Origin: Chloroflexota bacterium
Lineage (GTDB): Bacteria; Chloroflexota; Limnocylindria; P2-11E
Reading direction: 5' to 3'
NCBI GenBank assembly: GCA_005883775.1
Contig: VBEU01000045.1
Coordinates: 1-18,497, forward strand
Length of the DNA stretch: 18,497 nt
Shown one piece after another: positions 1 to 6,753 of the stretch. Both the position numbers and the translations under genes were made by a program. Below the pieces are notes generated by a model. The model was given only the letters and a program-made list of their open reading frames with translations, was not told the origin of the DNA and ran no database searches. Every line of letters begins with the position of its first letter. The first letter of the stretch is position 1.

Positions 1-1114
1 CCTCGAACGGGATGCGCGCGTCCATCACCGCCTCGCTCTCGGAGACGGGCAGCACGAGCGACTGCTCCGCATCGTATTCGTCGCGGATCTCGCCGACGAT
101 CTCCTCGACGAGGTCCTCGAGCGTCACGATCCCCGCTGTGCCGCCGTACTCGTCGACGACGACGGCGAGGTGGACCTTGTCGCGCTGCATCTCGCGCAGG
201 AGCTCGTCGGCTTTCTTCGTCTCCGGGACGAACAGCACCGGGCGGACGAACTGTCGGACGTCGAAGTTCCGCTCCCCGCGCGCGAGGCGCTGGAACAGAT
301 CCTTTACGTAGACCATGCCGACGATCTGATCGAGCGAACCCTCGTAGATAGGCAGCCGCGAATGGCCGTTGTGCTGGATCTCCTCGAGCACCTCCGCGGA
401 CGGCGTGTTCACCTCGAGCGCGACGATGTCGGTGCGCGGGACCATGACCTCGTGCACCGGCTTCTCCGAGATGGCGAAGATCGACGTGATCATCCGCTGC
501 TCGCGCTCCTGAAGGACCCCCTGCGCCTGACCGGTCTCGACCAGCGACTTGATCTCGTCCTCGGTGACGAGCGCGGCTCCAAGCTGCGGGTTCCCGCCGA
601 ACGGTCTGGTGATGAGCCGGGTGAGGTTGAAGAGGACGCCGACGAGCGGCCGCGTGATCCACGTCACGAGCTCAAGGGGCCAGACGAGGATGAGGAGCAC
701 TCCCTGCGGGCGGCGTGCGCCGATCGATCGGGGAACGAATATCCCAAAGAGCACCGCGATGAGCGAGAGGATCGCGACGGTCACGGCGACGGCCGCGACG
801 TCGCGAACGACGGGCGCATCCTTGCCGAACAGGAACCGCAGGAGATCGGACAGCCGCGGCGCTATGTACGCCGCGGAGATACCGGAGAACGTGAACACGA
901 TGAGGAACTCCGCGACTTGAATGGCCGCGAGATACTCGACCGCCTTGCGACCCATCGTGCCCGCGCGACGGCCGCGCCGTCCGCGCGAGGCGAGCTCCTC
1001 GATGAGCTGTGGCCGGCGGATCGTGTGCAGGGCGGCCTCGCTCGCCGAGAGCACGCCAAGGATCGCGACGAGCAGCAGCTCGATCAGCAGGAGCTCGGCG
1101 AGGGTCGCGTCCAC
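1..1114 (-). CDS. CNNM/CBS-domain membrane protein (HlyC/CorC-like), C-terminus cut by window edge
   Basis: The minus frame opens at a GTG (1114) and runs off the window, giving about 371 residues without a stop. The N-terminal half is a CNNM (DUF21) transmembrane domain: a first hydrophobic helix (residues 3-22, LAELLLIELLLVAILGVLSA) is followed by the typical SEAALHTIRRPQL segment, then helices around residues 70-90 and 110-135. The following part has the CBS-pair linker and first CBS signature (KPVHEVMVPRTDIVAL) and a second CBS with VVVDEYGGTAGIVTLEDLVEEIVGEI, the hallmark of this family. A C-terminal CorC/HlyC transporter-associated domain is just beginning at the edge. Family members are inner-membrane proteins linked to Mg2+/Co2+ transport; old 'hemolysin' names are not functional evidence. 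The GTG overlaps the glmU stop by one base (TAGTG), suggesting coupled translation after glmU. The substrate is unknown. Confidence 0.9.
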   Translation of the reverse strand, partial: MDATLAELLLIELLLVAILGVLSASEAALHTIRRPQLIEELASRGRRGRRAGTMGRKAVEYLAAIQVAEFLIVFTFSGISAAYIAPRLSDLLRFLFGKDAPVVRDVAAVAVTVAILSLIAVLFGIFVPRSIGARRPQGVLLILVWPLELVTWITRPLVGVLFNLTRLITRPFGGNPQLGAALVTEDEIKSLVETGQAQGVLQEREQRMITSIFAISEKPVHEVMVPRTDIVALEVNTPSAEVLEEIQHNGHSRLPIYEGSLDQIVGMVYVKDLFQRLARGERNFDVRQFVRPVLFVPETKKADELLREMQRDKVHLAVVVDEYGGTAGIVTLEDLVEEIVGEIRDEYDAEQSLVLPVSESEAVMDARIPFE

Positions 1115-2481
1115 TAAGTCGCCTTCTTCTGGCGCCGATCGGCCTTCTTGATCGCGCGCGCCGGCATTCCCACCGCGACCATGCCCTCCGGCACGTCCTT
1201 GGTCACCACGGCTCCGGCACCGGTCGTCGCGCCGGCGCCGACGGTGACGGGCGCGCGAAGCAACGTGTCTGAGCCGATGAACGCGTCGTCGCCGATCACG
1301 GTGCGGTTCTTCTTCACTCCGTCGTAGTTGAGCGTGATCGTGCCGGCGCCGATGTTCACCCGCTGACCGACCTCGGCATCGCCGACGTAGCTGAAGTGGT
1401 GCATCTTCGTGCCGGCCTTCAGCCGAGCGTTCTTCACTTCCCCGAAGTTGCCCATCTGGACGCCACGCTCGAGATACGCCCCCGGCCGCAGATGCGAGTA
1501 CGGCCCGATGCTGACTTCGTCCTCGAGCGTCGCGCCTTCGAGCGTCGAGTTCTCGACCCTGCAGCGCTCCCCCACCGTGGTGTCGCGCAGGACCGCGTAC
1601 GGACCGACGCGTGAGCCCGCTCCGATGGAGGTCTTCCCCTCGAGGATCGTGCCGCGCTCAATCACGACGTCCGCGGCGATACGCACGTCACTGTCGACCT
1701 GGCAGGAGTCGGGATCGCGGAAGGTGACCCCGGCGAGCATGTGCTGGTCGCGGATCCGTTTTCGTATGACTGCCTCGGCCGTGGCGAGATCGGCACGGTT
1801 GTTCACGCCGATGCCCTCCTCCGGATCGTCGGTGAGATGGACGGCGACCCGCTTTCCCTCGCGGCGCGCCTCCGCGACGAGATCGGTGAGAAAGATCTCC
1901 CCGGTGTCGTTGGGGCGCAATCGGTCGACCGCTGTGCGTAGCCAGTCGAGATCCGCCGCGTAGGCGCCGAGGTTCGACTCCTTGAGCTGCTTCTCTTCGC
2001 TCGTCGCAAGGCGCGTTTCGACGATGCGCGCGACATCGCCGCGCTCGTCGCGGACGACGCGGCCGTAGGCATTGTCCGTCCCGACCTCGCCGGCGAGGAG
2101 CACAAGCGGTGCGTCGCGTTGCCGCACGAGGGCACGCATGCGAGTGAGCGTCTCGGGGCGCAGAAGTGGCGTGTCGCCATACACGATGAACGCGACACCG
2201 CGGTCACCGTTCGCGGCGGCGAGTGCCACGCGGACGGCGTCGCCGGTGCCTCGCGCCACATCTTGGATGGCCACACGCGTGCCCTCATCAAAGAGCTCGC
2301 GTGCCGGCGCGCTTTCCTGCGAGAGGACGACGAGCGGTCGCGCGCCGACGGCGCGGACGGTCTGCAGGATGTGCGCGACGAGCGGGCGCCCGGCTACCGG
2401 GTGGAGCACCTTCGGGGTCTTGGACTTCATCCGCGTCGAGAGGCCCGCCGCGAGGACGATCGCCAGCGGCGCGTCGCCCAT
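1114..2481 (-). CDS. glmU: Bifunctional UDP-GlcNAc pyrophosphorylase / glucosamine-1-phosphate N-acetyltransferase
   Basis: This 455-aa protein has the full length and both domains of GlmU, which acetylates GlcN-1-P and then uridylates it to UDP-GlcNAc in the cytoplasm. The N-terminal nucleotidyltransferase domain shows LAAGLSTRMKSKTPKVLHP (residues 10-28, with catalytic Lys24), VYGDTPLL (metal-binding Asp103), NAYGRVVR and GVNNRADL. The C-terminal left-handed beta-helix starts near residue 255 and carries GPYSHLRPGA, GNFGEVKNARLKAG, HHFSYVGDAE (presumed catalytic His362) and NIGAGTITLNYDG. The usual GxGTRM loop reads GLSTRM here. The ATG lies 16 nt after the 3' end of tRNA-Gln and has no visible Shine-Dalgarno sequence. 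The next gene begins on its stop codon. With glmM and glmS in the same window, it completes UDP-GlcNAc synthesis for peptidoglycan. Confidence 0.97.
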   Translation of the reverse strand: MGDAPLAIVLAAGLSTRMKSKTPKVLHPVAGRPLVAHILQTVRAVGARPLVVLSQESAPARELFDEGTRVAIQDVARGTGDAVRVALAAANGDRGVAFIVYGDTPLLRPETLTRMRALVRQRDAPLVLLAGEVGTDNAYGRVVRDERGDVARIVETRLATSEEKQLKESNLGAYAADLDWLRTAVDRLRPNDTGEIFLTDLVAEARREGKRVAVHLTDDPEEGIGVNNRADLATAEAVIRKRIRDQHMLAGVTFRDPDSCQVDSDVRIAADVVIERGTILEGKTSIGAGSRVGPYAVLRDTTVGERCRVENSTLEGATLEDEVSIGPYSHLRPGAYLERGVQMGNFGEVKNARLKAGTKMHHFSYVGDAEVGQRVNIGAGTITLNYDGVKKNRTVIGDDAFIGSDTLLRAPVTVGAGATTGAGAVVTKDVPEGMVAVGMPARAIKKADRRQKKAT

Positions 2482-2497
2482 AGGGTGTTGCTTCAGG

Positions 2498-2568
2498 CTG
2501 GGGCGCCAGGATTCGAACCTGGGATAGCGGATCCAAAGTCCGCCGCCTTACCGCTTGGCCACGCCCCA
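2498..2568 (-). tRNA. tRNA-Gln, anticodon UUG
   Basis: The minus strand folds as a complete cloverleaf. The acceptor stem is TGGGGCG/CGCCCCA with G as discriminator, and the D-arm is GCC-AAGCGGTAA-GGC. The anticodon stem GCGGA/TCCGC closes the loop CTTTGGA, giving anticodon TTG, and the T-arm is CCAGG-TTCGAAT-CCTGG. The unpaired-looking U1-A72 end, the AAGCGGTAA D-loop and the overall sequence closely match the tRNA-Gln family. The 3' end is followed by CCT, so CCA is not fully encoded. It lies between the KGG-repeat gene and glmU on the same strand, probably in one transcript. Confidence 0.97.
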
Positions 2569-2600
2569 TCGGACACGGTCAAAGGATAGGGCGGGATCCT

Positions 2601-2939
2601 CTATTTCTCGGGCTGCTTGCCCCGCTTGATCAATTCCGCTACGCGGCGGCCGCCTTTGCGACCAAGCTGCGCATATCCCTCACTCCCCAGCTGCGTCTTG
2701 CGCGCCTCGCCACCCTTGCGGCCGAGCTCCGCGTAGCCACGCGACCCGAGCTGCGTCTTGCGGGCCTCGCCGCCTTTTCGCCCAAGCTTCGCGTATCCCT
2801 CGGGGCCGAGCTGTCCCTTACGAGCTTGCCCACCCCGCCGGCCGATCTCGCGATAAAAGGACGACCCGTGCTTTCCCGCGGTCGACGTCCCACCACGTTG
2901 GCCGGCTTGCCGGACTGTGAGCTCTCCGCGCGGATCCAC
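2601..2939 (-). CDS. KGG-repeat (GsiB-like) hydrophilic stress protein
   Basis: From a GTG at 2939 the frame encodes 112 residues, nearly all strongly hydrophilic. Residues 31-97 are three and a half tandem 20-residue repeats of the form LGRKGGEARKTQLGSEGYA. This is the KGG repeat (PF10685) of stress-induced proteins such as Bacillus subtilis GsiB and Escherichia coli YciG. The FYREIGRRGGQA stretch near residue 29 closely resembles GsiB repeats. Such proteins are LEA-like hydrophilins thought to protect cells under desiccation or salt stress; the function here is inferred. The start is uncertain. Another in-frame GTG at 2993 overlaps the end of ispE, and no good Shine-Dalgarno precedes either. 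A longer ATG version reaching 3212 would overlap ispE by over 230 nt and has no family resemblance upstream. The gene sits between ispE and tRNA-Gln. Confidence 0.85.
   Translation of the reverse strand: MDPRGELTVRQAGQRGGTSTAGKHGSSFYREIGRRGGQARKGQLGPEGYAKLGRKGGEARKTQLGSRGYAELGRKGGEARKTQLGSEGYAQLGRKGGRRVAELIKRGKQPEK
2649..2849 (-). repeat. 60-bp coding tandem repeat (KGG units)
   Basis: Three 60-bp units (2790-2849, 2730-2789, 2670-2729) plus a 21-bp partial unit encode the 20-residue KGG repeats. The amino-acid sequence is better conserved than the DNA. For example, the GRKGG codons and the TQLG codons differ synonymously between units, whereas AAGACGCAGCT is shared by two units. The array is therefore under protein-level constraint rather than being a very recent expansion. 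Confidence 0.85.
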
Positions 2940-2979
2940 TGCGTCAAACGTAAGGGGACAGCCCTCGCTCGCTTGTCGC

Positions 2980-3837
2980 TCACGGAGTGACACCCGCCGC
3001 CAAAACGCGCACATGAAGCCCCGCCCGGCGCAGTCGTCGCGCGATGCGGATCGCATCCGCCCGGTCTTCTCCCAGGGCGAAGAGCGAGGGACCGCTGCCC
3101 GACAAGGCGAGATCGATCCCCAGCGCTGACGCGGTCTTCCGCGCATCAGCGATCTCGGGCGCGACCCGTTCGGCGGCGGCGAGCAGGTCGTTCTGGAGGC
3201 ATTCGCGAACAAGGGAGATCGTCACCTTGCGATCGCGTAACGCTTTCGCAAGGCTCGTGCTCCGTTCACCTTTCGACGGTGTGGCGCGGTGCGCCGCGAA
3301 GACCTCGGCCGTCGGCAGTCCTCGTGGCAGATGGACGAGTGCGATCCAAAACGGTTCGGCCATCGGAAGTGGTTCGACCAGCTCACCGCGGCCGCGCACG
3401 AAGGCGTAGGCCGCGCCGCTGACAAAGAAAGGGACGTCCGAACCAATCTGCGCCGCGACGGGCGTGAGGTCCACGCCATCGAGCCGCCACGCACGAGCGA
3501 GACCGCGCAGCACCGCCCCCGCGTCGCTGGATCCGCCTCCGAGCCCGGAGGCGACCGGGATGCGTTTGCGCACGCGCACGTACGCGAGCGCCGGCCGCCC
3601 CGATGCTTCGGCGAGCGCGCGCACCGCCCGCGAGGCGAGATCATCGCCGGGGGCCGCGCCGACCGCGGGCGCGATCCGCACGTCGAGGACGCGCGACGGC
3701 GCGACGCGCACGCGATCGCGAAGATCGACCGTCGCGAACACCGATGCGAGCTCGTGATAGCCATCGCCGCGCGGTCCGAGAACCTCGAGCGTGAGATTCA
3801 CTTTGGCCGGTGTCATCAACACGACGGCGCGGCTCAC
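2980..3837 (-). CDS. ispE: 4-diphosphocytidyl-2-C-methyl-D-erythritol kinase
   Basis: IspE phosphorylates CDP-methylerythritol in the MEP pathway, which makes isoprenoid precursors including those for the bactoprenol lipid carrier. From GTG 3837 the protein is 285 aa, the usual size. GHMP-kinase features are clear: PAKVNLTLEVLG with the substrate Lys12, GDGYHEL, the ATP loop PVASGLGGGSSDA (residues 94-106), QIGSDVPFF with the catalytic Asp, and a C-terminal LSGSGPSLFALG motif. I chose GTG 3837 because it overlaps the ksgA stop as GTGA and because VVLMTPAKVN fits the first beta-strand of the family. The ATG at 3816 (MTPAKVN) is a real alternative. The codons upstream to 3876 lie inside ksgA and are not family-like. 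The ksgA-ispE order is common in bacteria. Confidence 0.95.
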   Translation of the reverse strand: MSRAVVLMTPAKVNLTLEVLGPRGDGYHELASVFATVDLRDRVRVAPSRVLDVRIAPAVGAAPGDDLASRAVRALAEASGRPALAYVRVRKRIPVASGLGGGSSDAGAVLRGLARAWRLDGVDLTPVAAQIGSDVPFFVSGAAYAFVRGRGELVEPLPMAEPFWIALVHLPRGLPTAEVFAAHRATPSKGERSTSLAKALRDRKVTISLVRECLQNDLLAAAERVAPEIADARKTASALGIDLALSGSGPSLFALGEDRADAIRIARRLRRAGLHVRVLAAGVTP

Positions 3838-4685
3838 TGCTCTGCGACGCCGATCGCGCGCGCGAGGGCAACCCACTCGTCGAGCGTCAGGGTCTCGGGC
3901 CGGCGCTCGGGCGCTACGCCGGAGCGCCGAAGTGCGTCGGTGGCGCGCTCGCGATCGAGGCCCGCCTCGTGACCCAGGGCGGAACGCATCTGCTTGCGGC
4001 GATGTCGGAATGCGTCGGACACGAGCCGGAGGAACGGCTCCTGCCCGAGCGGCGTGAACGCCGGCTCCGGCCGGGTCCGCAGCGCGACGATCGCCGAATC
4101 CACGCGCGGCACCGGCCGGAACGCGCGAGCCGGTACGCGCCGGACAACGCGCGGTTCGGCGAACGACTGAACGAAGACCGAGAGATAGCCCCGCTCGCGC
4201 GCGTCCCGAGCGGTCGCGGCCATCCGTCGCGCGACCTCCTGCTGGACGAGCACGACGACGAGCGGCGGCCGTCGCGAGTCGGCAAGGAACCGCTCGAGGA
4301 GGGGCGTGGTGATCTGGTATGGAAGGTTCGCGACGATCCGGGTGATCGGCCGCGCCGCAATGCCAAGAAGATCGACCGTGAGGGCATCCGCCCGAACGAC
4401 CTGGACGTTCTTGTGCTCGGCGAGTGTCTCTTCGAGGAGCGCGACCATACGCGGATCCACCTCGACTGCGGTCACCGACCGGACCCGAGCGGCGAGGGCG
4501 GCGGTCAGGACGCCCGGCCCCGGCCCCACCTCGAGGACATCGTCCGCCGGCGAGAGCTCGGCAGCATCGACGATCGCAGCGAGCACGGAGCGGTCGATGA
4601 GGAAGCGCTGCCCGAGCGAGGTCGCCGCCCGGACGCCGTGACGGCGCAAGACCTCGCGAAGCCCGCGCGGGTCCGCGACGTTCAT
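3834..4685 (-). CDS. rsmA: 16S rRNA (adenine1518-N6/adenine1519-N6)-dimethyltransferase
   Basis: This is RsmA/KsgA, which dimethylates two adjacent adenines in the 3' terminal helix of 16S rRNA using S-adenosylmethionine, a late step in 30S assembly. The 283-aa product has the Rossmann-fold motifs in order: TSLGQRFLID near residue 22, the SAM-binding loop LEVGPGPGVLT (51-61), VEVDPRM (75-80), a RADAL motif at 98-102 and the catalytic NLPYQI (120-125). The C-terminal helical domain has the typical FRHRRKQMRSAL stretch. The family usually reads QNFL where this protein has QRFL. It starts 19 nt after the stop of the G5/transglycosylase gene and ends on the ispE start. The same trio (rpfB, ksgA, ispE) is contiguous in Mycobacterium tuberculosis. 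Confidence 0.97.
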   Translation of the reverse strand: MNVADPRGLREVLRRHGVRAATSLGQRFLIDRSVLAAIVDAAELSPADDVLEVGPGPGVLTAALAARVRSVTAVEVDPRMVALLEETLAEHKNVQVVRADALTVDLLGIAARPITRIVANLPYQITTPLLERFLADSRRPPLVVVLVQQEVARRMAATARDARERGYLSVFVQSFAEPRVVRRVPARAFRPVPRVDSAIVALRTRPEPAFTPLGQEPFLRLVSDAFRHRRKQMRSALGHEAGLDRERATDALRRSGVAPERRPETLTLDEWVALARAIGVAEQ

Positions 4686-4704
4686 CGAGGTCGAGGCTAG
4701 ACGG

Positions 4705-5742
4705 TCACCTGCACACCCACTGGGCGGCCTGGCCCCGGGCGATCATCCAGGCGGCGACATTTGCGGACGCGACGGGATCCCAAACACTCGCACCGCTGAA
4801 GCCTGCGCGGACGCTGTTCGCCGCCCAGGTGCTCGGCAGGAACTGGAAGAGTCCCGACGCTCCCGAGGCGTTGTAGGCGCCGGGGTTGAACCGGCTCTCG
4901 CAGTACGCGACGCGGAGAAGCTGCTCGGCGTCGGCCCCCTGGGCGGCGGCCGCGTCGCGGATGATCGCCTCGATCTCCGCGGAACCGCTCGGCGTCCGAG
5001 TGCCGACCCGGCGGACCTCGGCCACGGGAGCCGCGATCTGCTGGGAGGCAAGGAGCTCGCGCCCGGTCTCGCGGCCATCGACGACATGGATCAGATAGGT
5101 GTTCTCCACCCGGCCGGGCTCACCGGCCGTGACGACGACCTGGCGGGCCCGCTCGAGGTTCGGATCGGGCTGCAGGCGCACCGCGAAGGGGACGTCTTCG
5201 AGGATCGTGGCCTGCAGGTCAGTGATCCGGGTGACCCGGACGACGTCGCCCGGAGAGAGGCTGTCGCCGAGCGGCCGGTCGACCAGATCGAACGGGCCAA
5301 GCGCGATGCCAGCCGCCGCGAGAAGGTCGGCCACCGTTCCGCGGACGGACCGGGAGGCGACCTCCTGGCCGCCGTCGATGAGCGTCACCGGCAGGCCGCG
5401 ATCGAGTGCCAGGCGCTGACCCGGAACGACGCTCGACTCGACCGGCGAAGAAAGGCGATCTCCTGCGCCCGTCGCGAGCCCGAGGCCGCGGAGTGCGTCC
5501 GCCACCGTTTCTGAGGACGTACGGACGTTGGCCGCGAGGCCGTCGACGGACACGGTGAGCGGCGCCGTCTCGACGCCGAGGACGCCGCGAGGTGCCGGCG
5601 CGGCGCGGCCGGCGATGACCGCGGTGGACCGGACGAACGGCGCCGGCCCGAGGAACGCCCATGTGCTCATGCCGACGATGAATGTGACGAGCGCCAACCG
5701 ACCCAGACGCAGCACGACAAAAGGGAACTGCCTCTTCCCCAC
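4705..5742 (-). CDS. Membrane-anchored G5/DUF348 protein with C-terminal lytic-transglycosylase-like domain (RpfB-like architecture)
   Basis: The 345-aa product has an N-terminal membrane anchor or signal (residues 8-34, hydrophobic). Next come two DUF348 modules (about 61-112 and 117-170; TVSVDGLAANVRTSSETVAD and its second copy) and a G5 domain (about 172-248; VPFAVRLQPDPNLERARQ, AGEPGRVENTYLI, VRRVGTRTP). The C-terminal lysozyme-like domain (255-345) carries AYCESRFNPGAYNASGASG with presumed catalytic Glu282, then GLFQFLPSTWAANS. The layout is that of actinobacterial RpfB, but the catalytic part looks more like a soluble lytic transglycosylase than a classic Rpf domain. It probably cleaves peptidoglycan outside the membrane. 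GTG 5742 was chosen because GGGGAGG lies 7 nt upstream; the longer GTG 5763 would place that site inside the gene. The rsmA-ispE neighbours support the RpfB analogy. Confidence 0.88.
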   Translation of the reverse strand: MGKRQFPFVVLRLGRLALVTFIVGMSTWAFLGPAPFVRSTAVIAGRAAPAPRGVLGVETAPLTVSVDGLAANVRTSSETVADALRGLGLATGAGDRLSSPVESSVVPGQRLALDRGLPVTLIDGGQEVASRSVRGTVADLLAAAGIALGPFDLVDRPLGDSLSPGDVVRVTRITDLQATILEDVPFAVRLQPDPNLERARQVVVTAGEPGRVENTYLIHVVDGRETGRELLASQQIAAPVAEVRRVGTRTPSGSAEIEAIIRDAAAAQGADAEQLLRVAYCESRFNPGAYNASGASGLFQFLPSTWAANSVRAGFSGASVWDPVASANVAAWMIARGQAAQWVCR

Positions 5743-5749
5743 CAACACG

Positions 5750-5756
5750 CCTCCCC
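5750..5756 (-). promoter_or_regulatory. Shine-Dalgarno site for the G5/transglycosylase gene
   Basis: GGGGAGG is read on the minus strand 7 nt before GTG 5742. It is one of the best ribosome-binding sites in the window, and it decides between three nearby in-frame starts (GTG 5763, GTG 5748 and GTG 5742). Confidence 0.65.
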
Positions 5757-5842
5757 AGTCCACCCGGCTCCGGCCATGGCGATGCCCTGTACAGGAGCCA
5801 AGGGGGACCCCGAAAGTCTAGCGGGCCGAGAGCGCCGCTGTC

Positions 5843-6753
5843 CTAGCGCTCCCCAGGAGCCCGCCAGCCGATCTCTTTGAGGTGGGCCCGCAGCTGGGGG
5901 GCCAGATCCTCGCGTCGGAGTGCCGCGTCGATGAAGGCTTTGACGTAACCGAGCTTGTCCCCGGTGTCGTAGCGGGCGCCCTGGAGCTCGACCGCCCACA
6001 CCGGCGCTCCCTGGCGCGCCAGCTCGCTCACGGCGTCGGTGAGCCAAATCTCCCCGTTCCGGCCGGGTTTGGCCCGCTCGAGGACGTCGAACACCTCCGG
6101 CTCGAGGACGTAGCCGTGGACGGCGGCGAACTCGCTCGGGGCGTCCTCCGGCCTCGGCTTCTCAACGATCGCGAGGACCCGCTGGGTGCGTTCGTCGACC
6201 GGCGTTCCGGCGATGACGCCGTACGACGCCACCTTCTCCTTGCTGACCCGGATCGTCCCGACGACGCTGCCGCCGCCGAGGCGCTGCCGGGCCTCGATCA
6301 GCTGCGCCACCGCCGCGGTCTCGCCGATGACGATGTCGTCCCCCCAGAGCATCGCGAAGGGCTCCGCGCCGACGAGAGGGCGCGCCTGCAGGACAGCGTG
6401 GCCGTTCCCCTTGGCTTCCTGCTGCACGACGACGCGGACGGTCGCCAGGCGCTCGGGCCGCTTGAGAGGTCGATGTCCTCCTTGCGGAACTCGACCGCGA
6501 GGCGGCGCTCGAGCCGCTCGTTCGGCCGGAAGTAGGCGTCGAGGGACTCCTTCCCCGGCGCGTTCACGATCACCACCCGCGTGATCCCGGCCGCGGCCAT
6601 CTCCGCGACGACGAGCTCGATGACCGGGGTGTCGATGATCGGCAGAAGCTCCTTCGGCACCGTCCGGCTGATCGGGAGAAAGCGCGTTCCGAGCCCGCCC
6701 GCCGGGATCACGCCGTACCTCACCGGCTTCTGGCGCGACCCGCCGTCGCTCAT
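5843..6753 (-). pseudogene. galU: UTP-glucose-1-phosphate uridylyltransferase, interrupted by a one-base frameshift as sequenced
   Basis: GalU makes UDP-glucose from UTP and glucose-1-phosphate. The first frame (from ATG 6753) gives residues 1-95 with VIPAGGLGTRFLP, KELLPIIDTP and a GKESLDAYF segment, then turns to a non-homologous Ser/Arg-rich tail that would stop at 6298. A different frame resumes at 6466 with LKRPERLATVRVVVQQEAKGNG-type sequence. It continues through GDDIVIG, ASYGVIAG, VEKPRPEDAPS, EIWLTDAVSELA and YDTGDKLGYVKAF to a stop at 5843. Adding one base at 6464-6468 (for example GACCTGCTCAAG for GACCTCTCAAG) restores a normal 303-aa GalU. The remaining sequence looks intact, so a sequencing or assembly error, or a very recent mutation, is likelier than old decay. 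The start overlaps the previous stop as ATGA. Confidence 0.9.

Noticed and set aside
2580..2603. Possible terminator between the KGG gene and tRNA-Gln (AGGAT/ATCCT stem followed by TTT)
   Set aside because: The stem is only 5 bp with an 8-nt loop and the T-run is 3 nt, too weak to call.
2639..2983. Alternative 114-codon frame starting with GTG on the ispE stop
   Set aside because: It overlaps the KGG-repeat frame in another phase and has no family resemblance, whereas the KGG frame matches a known repeat family.
5743..5842. c-di-AMP (ydaO/yuaA) riboswitch upstream of the G5/transglycosylase gene
   Set aside because: This class often precedes rpf genes and would fit with cdaA in the window. 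However, the gap is only about 100 nt and I could not find its conserved core; a covariance-model search would settle it.
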